NCBI GenBank assembly: GCA_031286555.1
Contig: JAITUD010000280.1
Location: 1 to 7,727, forward strand
DNA: 7,727 bases
Reading direction: 5' to 3'
Origin: Microbacterium sp.
Lineage (GTDB): Bacteria > Actinomycetota > Actinomycetes > Actinomycetales > Microbacteriaceae
Position 1 is the first letter of the stretch; each line of letters begins with the position of its first letter. Both the position numbers and the translations under genes were made by a program. This document shows positions 1-4,548 of this stretch, piece after piece. The notes beneath the pieces are model-generated. The model was not told the origin of the DNA. It saw nothing but the letters and a program-made list of their open reading frames with translations, and did no database searches.

Positions 1-125
1 GTCGACTCGGCGATCCCGGCTCTCGCGGCGAGCTCGGTGTTCGAGATGCGGCCGTTGCGGCTGAGCTCCGACAGCAGGGTGCGGTCGACGGCGTCCAGAG
101 GCCCCGAGGATTCGATCTCCGGCAT
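1..125 (-). CDS. Lrp/AsnC-family transcriptional regulator, N-terminal part (cut by window start)
   Basis: Only the first 41 codons are present. They read as a short leader followed by LDAVDRTLLSELSRNGRIS and NTELAARAGIAES, the winged helix-turn-helix opening typical of Lrp/AsnC regulators: an LD-x-x-D start, then a recognition helix like LAxRxGI. The ligand-binding RAM domain would lie beyond the window. An in-frame ATG exists at 173, but the ATG at 125 is preceded by GAGGA at 7-8 nt spacing and gives a leader of normal length, so I prefer 125. The gene is divergent from a DadA-like oxidoreductase. Regulators of this family commonly sense amino acids and control adjacent amino-acid catabolic genes, so control of its neighbour and of itself is likely (inference). 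Family assignment is fairly safe; the effector is unknown. Confidence 0.8.
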   Translation of the reverse strand, partial: MPEIESSGPLDAVDRTLLSELSRNGRISNTELAARAGIAES

Positions 126-177
126 GGGCAGTTCCTCGCTCAATCGCGCATTTTCCGACAGGTTCACCAGCATCCTA

Positions 178-190
178 CGAAGAATCTTCG
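178..190. promoter_or_regulatory. Putative Lrp/AsnC operator (13-bp perfect dyad)
   Basis: CGAAGA-A-TCTTCG is a perfect 6-bp inverted repeat around one central base. It lies in the space between the divergent Lrp/AsnC-type gene and the DadA-like gene. Lrp-family operators are typically short dyads of about 13-15 bp with an A/T-rich centre, which this fits. It would sit near -49 of the oxidoreductase if CATAAT (221-226) is its -10 box, and just upstream of the regulator's preferred start, so it could serve both activation and autoregulation. Binding is inferred. Confidence 0.45.
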
Positions 191-220
191 ACAGGCATCC
201 CCACCGGTCCTTGGAATCCT

Positions 221-226
221 CATAAT
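221..226 (+). promoter_or_regulatory. Possible -10 box of the DadA-like gene
   Basis: CATAAT matches the consensus TATAAT at five of six positions in an otherwise GC-rich region. Transcription would start near 233, leaving a short leader that contains the ribosome site AAGGAG (239-244), which has 6-nt spacing to the ATG at 251. No convincing -35 hexamer is found 16-18 bp upstream, which would fit an activator-dependent promoter. This is a weak call. Confidence 0.3.
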
Positions 227-250
227 CGCTGATGAGAGAAGGAGCACGCA

Positions 251-1474
251 ATGTCGCGGTCGATCGTCATCGGAGCGGGAATGGTGGGGCTTGCTACCGC
301 CTGGCATCTGCAGGAGCGCGGGGTCGAGGTCACGATCATCGACCGGGTCGGCGTCGCCGCCGGATCCTCGTGGGGCAACGCCGGCTGGCTCACCCCCGGC
401 AAGACGATTCCGCTGGCCGATCCCTCGCTGTGGACCTACGGGCCGAAGGCCCTGCTCGACCCGGATGCCGCGCTGCACGTGCCCTTCCGAGTCGATGCCG
501 GGCTGTGGAGCTTCCTCGCGCAGTTCGCCGCCCACGGCACGAACAAGGCCTGGGACAGGACCATGGCCGACCTCACCCCGATCGACAGGATCGCCCTCGC
601 CGGCTTCGACGAGCTGCAGGCCGGCGGCGTCGACTCGTGGACCCGCGAAGGACCGTTCGTGATCGGCTTCAAGGAGGAGGCGCACTCCAAGGGCTTCCTG
701 CACGAGGTCGCCGGTGTCGTGCGGCACGGCCAGGACGTGCCGATGGAGCGTCTCGACACCCCCACCGACCTCGCACCGGTGCTGTCGGATGCCGTGAAGG
801 TGGTCTACCGACTCGACAACCAGCGCTTCCTCGAGCCGGCGCCCTACGTCGAGGCGCTCGGTGCCGCCGTCGTCGCCCGCGGCGCGAAGCTGATCACCGG
901 GGTGGAGGTCATGGACGTGGCATCCACCCGCAAGCCGGTCGTGCTGCTCTCGAACGGCGAACGCATGGAGGCCGACTCGGTCGTCATCGCGACCGGCGCC
1001 TGGATGCCCAAGCTCGCCCGGAAGCTCGGCGTGCGCACTCGCGTGCAGGCCGGCCGCGGATACTCGTTCACGGTCGAGACCGCCGCACGCCAGGAACATC
1101 CTGTCTACTTGCCGTTCCAGCGCATCGCGTGCACGCCGTACCAGGGCCGGTTCCGGATCGCCGGGACCATGGAGTTCCGTCGCCCCGACGAGCCGTTCCA
1201 GCACCGCCGCATCCAGGCGATCATCGAGCAGGCGCGCGAGATGTTCACCGGCGTCGACCTCGACGACCGCCAGGACGAGTGGGTCGGCTCGCGCCCTGTG
1301 ACGCCGGACGGCCTGCCGCTGGTCGGCGCGACCAAGGCCCCGAACGTGTACGTCGGCGGCGGCCACGGCATGTGGGGCATCGTGCTCGGCCCGGTCACAG
1401 GCAAGCTGCTCGCCGAGCAGATCGTGACGGGCCGCGTCGACCCCGCGATCAAGCCCTTCGACCCGCTGCGGTAA
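251..1474 (+). CDS. DadA-like FAD-dependent D-amino-acid dehydrogenase/oxidoreductase (DAO family)
   Basis: A 407-residue cytoplasmic or membrane-associated flavoenzyme that probably oxidises an amino acid (D-amino acid or imino acid) to the imine/keto acid with FAD as cofactor. The N-terminus has the dinucleotide-binding beta-alpha-beta fold: IVIGAGMVG (residues 5-13, GxGxxG) followed by an acidic residue, Asp31. The motif SSWGNAGWLTPG (39-50) corresponds to the 'NAG-x-xxPG' region of E. coli DadA. VVIATGA (244-250) is the second FAD contact. The C-terminus has SRPVTPDGLPLVG (347-359) and GGGHGMWGIVLGP (369-381), equivalent to the DadA pattern GLRPMTPDGTP...GHGTLGW. Length is close to the 410-430 usual for the family. 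The start is fixed by AAGGAG 6 nt upstream. The divergent Lrp/AsnC regulator supports a catabolic amino-acid role. Substrate is not certain: D-alanine-type, hydroxyproline-type and other DAO enzymes share these motifs. Confidence 0.85.
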   Translation: MSRSIVIGAGMVGLATAWHLQERGVEVTIIDRVGVAAGSSWGNAGWLTPGKTIPLADPSLWTYGPKALLDPDAALHVPFRVDAGLWSFLAQFAAHGTNKAWDRTMADLTPIDRIALAGFDELQAGGVDSWTREGPFVIGFKEEAHSKGFLHEVAGVVRHGQDVPMERLDTPTDLAPVLSDAVKVVYRLDNQRFLEPAPYVEALGAAVVARGAKLITGVEVMDVASTRKPVVLLSNGERMEADSVVIATGAWMPKLARKLGVRTRVQAGRGYSFTVETAARQEHPVYLPFQRIACTPYQGRFRIAGTMEFRRPDEPFQHRRIQAIIEQAREMFTGVDLDDRQDEWVGSRPVTPDGLPLVGATKAPNVYVGGGHGMWGIVLGPVTGKLLAEQIVTGRVDPAIKPFDPLR

Positions 1475-1555
1475 GTCCAGGGTCGCCGAGGCCCTTGCGC
1501 CGGGCGGACCGATCTGCGTCCGACGGGCGACGTGCCGGGCATCCGTCCGCCATCC

Positions 1556-1598
1556 GTCGGTCCGTCCGCCATCTGCAAGAGAGGCGGGCCGGACCGAT
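1556..1598. terminator. Putative bidirectional terminator hairpin between convergent genes
   Basis: TCGGTCCG (1557-1564) pairs with CGGACCGA (1590-1597), and after a small bulge CCGCC (1566-1570) pairs with GGCGG (1583-1587). The loop is about 12 nt. The hairpin lies between the DadA-like stop (1474) and directly beside the MerR-type stop (1598-1600). There is no clear U-tract, as is common for high-GC actinobacteria. The same gap (1475-1597) carries a 13-nt direct repeat, TCCGTCCGCCATC, at 1542-1554 and 1561-1573. Nothing else is visible there. Confidence 0.45.
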
Positions 1599-2401
1599 CA
1601 GGCGGATGCCACGGGCTGCTGCAGCTCGGTGACCCAGTCGCGCTGGTCCTCGGACTCCGACCGCAGGTACAGCTCGCGGCAGGCGCCGGAGGGCACGGAG
1701 CCGCGGCCGAGGATCTCCTCGTGCAGCGCCATCCAGCTGTCGGCGATGCCATCCATCGATCCGAGGTGCACCGCGCAGACGGCGGATGCCGCGGCCGGCA
1801 GCTCGACGAACTCGACGCCTTCGACCGGATCGCCGGCGTATGCGAAGCCGACCACGATGTGCGTGCCGTCCTCGCGGGCCTCATAGGTGGCGATCGGGGT
1901 GTCCAGCGGTGCGCCGGTGGGGGCGATCGCGTCGGCTACGGCGTCGAACAGCGGGCCGATGATCGGGCCGATCGACGGCTGGTCGGGCGCGACCGCGCGC
2001 CGGGCGGCGAGCCGAACGGCGGGGAGGGGCTTCTCGACGGATTCGATGCGTGACATGTGATTCTCCTCTGTGATGAGACGGAGCCTCCGCTCCACGTCGA
2101 CGAGCCTCGCGGCGGCGATCCGGTGCTCCTCCTCGACCTCGACGCGACGCTCTTCGAGCAGCTCTGCGAGCCGCCCCGCGGAGACACCTTCGTCGAGGAT
2201 CGAGGCGACGTCGTCCAGCCCGAAACCGAGCTGGCGCAGCGCGACGATCCGGTGCAGCCTCGCGAGCTGCGACGGATCGTACGAGCGGTAGCCGCTGAAC
2301 TCGTCCACGTGTGCGGGCACGAGCAGCCCCGAGGTGTCCCAGTGCCGCAGCATGCGGTGGGTCACCTGGCCGATCTGTGCGAACGCTCCGATGGACAACA
2401 T
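1598..2401 (-). CDS. MerR-family transcriptional regulator with GyrI-like effector-binding domain
   Basis: A 267-residue one-component regulator. Residues 1-70 form the MerR winged helix: a start MLSIGAFAQIGQVT, then RMLRHWDTSGLL (16-27), the wing GYRSY (37-41), and RLHRIVALRQLGFGLDDVASIL (48-69). Residues 75-113 are rich in Glu, Arg and Leu and fit the antiparallel coiled-coil dimerisation helix of MerR proteins. Residues about 117-265 resemble the GyrI-like/AraC effector-binding fold seen in BmrR and BltR, ending in CRELYLRS (241-248). The Glu there corresponds in position to the acidic ligand contact of BmrR-type sensors (family knowledge; alignment not run). The start is supported by GGGAG about 8 nt upstream. 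It is divergent from the first polysaccharide lyase. Such regulators usually sense small hydrophobic or cationic ligands and control neighbouring or own genes, but a link to the lyase is unproven. Confidence 0.87.
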   Translation of the reverse strand: MLSIGAFAQIGQVTHRMLRHWDTSGLLVPAHVDEFSGYRSYDPSQLARLHRIVALRQLGFGLDDVASILDEGVSAGRLAELLEERRVEVEEEHRIAAARLVDVERRLRLITEENHMSRIESVEKPLPAVRLAARRAVAPDQPSIGPIIGPLFDAVADAIAPTGAPLDTPIATYEAREDGTHIVVGFAYAGDPVEGVEFVELPAAASAVCAVHLGSMDGIADSWMALHEEILGRGSVPSGACRELYLRSESEDQRDWVTELQQPVASA

Positions 2402-2452
2402 GTGACTGTTCTCCCGCCTTCCACGGTGTCAGAGTCAAGTATCCCGCGCCCC

Positions 2453-2481
2453 TTGTGCGATCGAAGCGGTGCCTCTAGTGT
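2453..2481 (+). promoter_or_regulatory. Candidate promoter of the alginate-lyase-superfamily gene
   Basis: TTGTGC (2453-2458) and TAGTGT (2476-2481) are separated by 17 bp. The second fits the loose actinobacterial -10 pattern TANNNT. Predicted transcription starts near 2488, inside the inverted repeat at 2487-2505. The leader then contains AAGGA (2508-2512), 8 nt before the ATG at 2521. The individual hexamers match consensus only moderately. Confidence 0.35.
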
Positions 2482-2486
2482 CGTAT

Positions 2487-2505
2487 TTCGTATCCGATCT
2501 ACGAA
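2487..2505. promoter_or_regulatory. Putative operator: TTCGTA-N7-TACGAA
   Basis: A perfect 6-bp inverted repeat with a 7-nt spacer (TTCGTA, TCCGATC, TACGAA) lies between the candidate promoter and the ribosome binding site of the lyase. An extra half-site-like TCGTAT occurs at 2481-2486, 7 bp before the TCGTAT at 2488-2493. Its place over the expected transcription start suits a repressor. The cognate protein is unknown: the neighbouring MerR-type protein or an unlinked GntR/LacI-type regulator are both possible. Confidence 0.4.
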
Positions 2506-2520
2506 GCAAGGACTGCATTC

Positions 2521-4494
2521 ATGAAGAGACGCAACGTCGCGCTCGCCTTTACCGCCGTGCTCGCGCTGATCGCCGGAGCCGCTCCGGCAGCGGCCGCGCC
2601 CGGTGGAGGGGTCGTCACTGAGGATTTCGCCGACGGGCTCGCCGCATGGTCGGTGGTCAGCGGTCGATGGCAGGTCGACGACGGCACGGCCAGAGTCTCC
2701 GGCGACACGCTGCCCGGGGCGCGCACGATGAACCTCGCGGGATGGCAGTTCGGTGACTTCGAGGCGACCGTGACGGCCCGGATCACCGACGCCGCCGACG
2801 ACCGCAGCTGGGTGGGCCTGTCGACCCGGATGACCGCGGGACAGGAGGACTTCCGCCAGAGCGGATACACCGCATTCCTGCGCGCGAACGGTCAGCTCGT
2901 GCTGGTCAAGCCGCATCCGAGCGACCCGACCGCCGTGACCACGATCGCGGCGGCATCCACGGGTCTCGATCCGCGGCAGTCGTCGGTCACCCTGACCCTC
3001 CGCGCGACGGGATCGAAGCTCGAGGTGTTCGTCGACGGTGCCACTGCGCCCGCGATCACGGCCACGGACACGCAGTTCGCGCGCGGAAAGGTGGGGCTCG
3101 CCGTCGGCGGCGCGTTCGCGGTCTTCGACGATCTCCGGGTCGCCCACGCAGACGGGACAGAGGTCGAACCGCCGGCGCCGATCTCGTGGGGTGGCGTGTT
3201 CCTCGACGACGCCAGGATCGCCGCACTGCAGGCTCGCGCGACAGTGAACCTGCAGGATCCCGCATGGCTGAAGGTCCGGGCCCAGGCCGACTCGGCGGTG
3301 TCGCGGAGCGCCCAGGCGCCTGCCGTCTGGGAGGTGCCGCCGTTCTACGAGGGCGCAGATGCCAACCGCGCGGCGAAGCACGCACTGATGGACGATGCGA
3401 ACCAGGCCTATGCGGCCGGCATCGCCTATCGCGTGACCGGAGACCAGCAGTACGCCGAGGCTGCGGCCAAGATGATCCGCGCCTGGTCGCAGATCCAGGA
3501 GGTGCGCACGACCGACGACTCCGGTCTCACCTGGTCGTATCACTTTCCCGCGCTCATCTTCGCGGCGGATCTCATCGGCGACTACGCCGGATTCACCGCC
3601 GCAGACCGCGATGGCTTCGCGACGCTGCTGCGTGGAGCGTCGCTGAGTGCGAACACCATGGATCGTGACAACAACTGGGGCAACTGGGGGACCGTCCTGG
3701 TCATGGCGACAGCCGCGTACCTCGAGGATGAGTCGTCGCTCTTCACCAGGGCGACGGATCGCTGGAAGTACCTCCTCGAGCACCAGATCGCCGCCGACGG
3801 CACCCTCCCGCTGGAGATCACGCGCAACGACGGAACCGGAAGCCACGGCATCTGGTACACCCACTTCGCCCTGCAGCCGCAGACGATCGCCGCCGAGATC
3901 GCCCGCGTCAACGGCGTCGACCTCTTCGGCTACGTGTCGCCGAGCGGCCGCACGCTCCGGCAGGCGTACCAGGTCATCGCGGGGTGGGTCGTCGATCCGG
4001 CGAGCTTCCCGGTGTGGCAGGGAGATCCGGCCGCCATGACCAACGTCCGCACGATCGAGTACATGTTCAACGGCGCGCTCGTGCGCGAGTCGACGATCAG
4101 CTACTTCGAGATCCTCGACGCCCACTGGCCGGCCCCGGGGGCCGAGGCGGTGCTCGCCGCCGACCGCCCTCTCTCCACGCTCCACACGGCACCGTTCCTC
4201 ACCTTCACCCACGGCCCGGCGCCCGTGGCCGAGCCGCTGATCTCCGCGCCCGCCGCCGTCACGGCCGGCGGAACCGTCGAGGTGACGCTCTCGGGCTTCG
4301 CGCCGAAGGCTCTGGTGCAGCTCCGGTTCGCCGGATCGCCTGCGGTGATCGGCATCGGCAGGACGGATGGCGGCGGAGCCGCGACCGTCCGCGCGCTGAT
4401 CGTGCCGAGCATCCCGGCGGGCGTCGCCACGATCAGCGCGTCTCTCGGCGGCGAGACGAGGGCGACGACGGAGGTCGAGGTCCGCGGCCGGTGA
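2521..4494 (+). CDS. Secreted alginate-lyase-superfamily polysaccharide lyase with concanavalin-like and Ig-like domains
   Basis: A 657-residue exported enzyme predicted to cleave a uronic-acid polysaccharide by beta-elimination outside the cell. Residues 1-26 form a Sec signal peptide: MKRR, a hydrophobic core, then APAAAA cleavage-like residues. Residues about 31-214 resemble a concanavalin/LamG-like sugar-binding sandwich, starting EDFADGLAAWSVVSGRW and ending FAVFDDLRVAHADG. Residues about 220-550 match the (alpha/alpha) toroid lyase fold of the alginate lyase superfamily (Pfam Alginate_lyase; CAZy PL5/PL38-like). They include DNNWGNWG (383-390), and LEITRND (431-437) followed by GIWYTHFALQP (443-453). 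Asn384/Asn385, Arg435 and Tyr446 are candidate catalytic residues by analogy with the Asn-His-Arg-Tyr set of PL5; the PL5-type His is replaced by Trp386, which fits PL38-like glucuronan lyases better. Residues about 572-655 form an Ig-like domain. There is no LPXTG or membrane anchor. The start has AAGGA 8 nt upstream. It converges on the PL8 lyase gene. The superfamily is fairly sure, the substrate is not. Confidence 0.8.
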   Translation: MKRRNVALAFTAVLALIAGAAPAAAAPGGGVVTEDFADGLAAWSVVSGRWQVDDGTARVSGDTLPGARTMNLAGWQFGDFEATVTARITDAADDRSWVGLSTRMTAGQEDFRQSGYTAFLRANGQLVLVKPHPSDPTAVTTIAAASTGLDPRQSSVTLTLRATGSKLEVFVDGATAPAITATDTQFARGKVGLAVGGAFAVFDDLRVAHADGTEVEPPAPISWGGVFLDDARIAALQARATVNLQDPAWLKVRAQADSAVSRSAQAPAVWEVPPFYEGADANRAAKHALMDDANQAYAAGIAYRVTGDQQYAEAAAKMIRAWSQIQEVRTTDDSGLTWSYHFPALIFAADLIGDYAGFTAADRDGFATLLRGASLSANTMDRDNNWGNWGTVLVMATAAYLEDESSLFTRATDRWKYLLEHQIAADGTLPLEITRNDGTGSHGIWYTHFALQPQTIAAEIARVNGVDLFGYVSPSGRTLRQAYQVIAGWVVDPASFPVWQGDPAAMTNVRTIEYMFNGALVRESTISYFEILDAHWPAPGAEAVLAADRPLSTLHTAPFLTFTHGPAPVAEPLISAPAAVTAGGTVEVTLSGFAPKALVQLRFAGSPAVIGIGRTDGGGAATVRALIVPSIPAGVATISASLGGETRATTEVEVRGR

Positions 4495-4507
4495 CCCGGC
4501 CGCGGAC
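4480..4507. terminator. Perfect 12-bp hairpin with the plus-strand stop codon in its loop
   Basis: GTCCGCGGCCGG (4480-4491) and CCGGCCGCGGAC (4496-4507) are exact reverse complements separated by TGAC. The TGA of the loop is the stop codon of the upstream lyase. Stem strength and position directly at the gene end indicate a transcription terminator or 3'-end stabiliser. It lacks a U-tract, as expected in high-GC actinobacteria. It could work in both directions. Confidence 0.65.
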
Positions 4508-4548
4508 GGAGCGGGTCGTGCGAGCCTCAGGCCAGCACGACCCGCTTC
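4508..4548. terminator. Second perfect hairpin with the minus-strand stop codon in its loop
   Basis: AGCGGGTCGTGC (4510-4521) and GCACGACCCGCT (4535-4546) are exact reverse complements. The stem can extend by a G-T wobble and a G-C pair to 4508/4548. The 13-nt loop (4522-4534) contains the TGA stop (4527-4529, minus strand) of the PL8 lyase. It directly adjoins the hairpin at 4480-4507, so each converging transcript meets its own hairpin first and its neighbour's second. Confidence 0.6.

Noticed and set aside
164..1366. 400-codon minus-strand open frame opposite the DadA-like gene
   Set aside because: Its translation is Arg/His/Asp-rich with no recognisable domain and it lies antisense to a gene with clear FAD motifs. 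Long antisense open frames are expected in high-GC DNA.
232..1632. 466-codon plus-strand open frame overlapping the DadA-like gene
   Set aside because: An Arg/Pro-rich shifted-frame translation, without a ribosome site of its own. It runs into the MerR-type gene.
2402..2452. MerR-type long-spacer promoter for the regulator (minus-strand TTGACT at 2438-2433 followed by a CAC-C-GTG core)
   Set aside because: No acceptable -10 hexamer is found 19-20 bp downstream, and the dyad is poor beyond three base pairs, so I do not list it as a feature.
175..2506. Shared 8-mer CTACGAAG in the Lrp-type dyad (175-182) and in the lyase inverted repeat (2499-2506)
   Set aside because: Only one half of each dyad is shared and the rest differs in spacing and sequence, so a common regulator is not supported.
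2362..4212. 616-codon minus-strand open frame opposite the alginate-superfamily lyase
   Set aside because: Low-complexity Arg/Gly/Val-rich translation with no motifs; the opposite strand has a signal peptide and lyase motifs.
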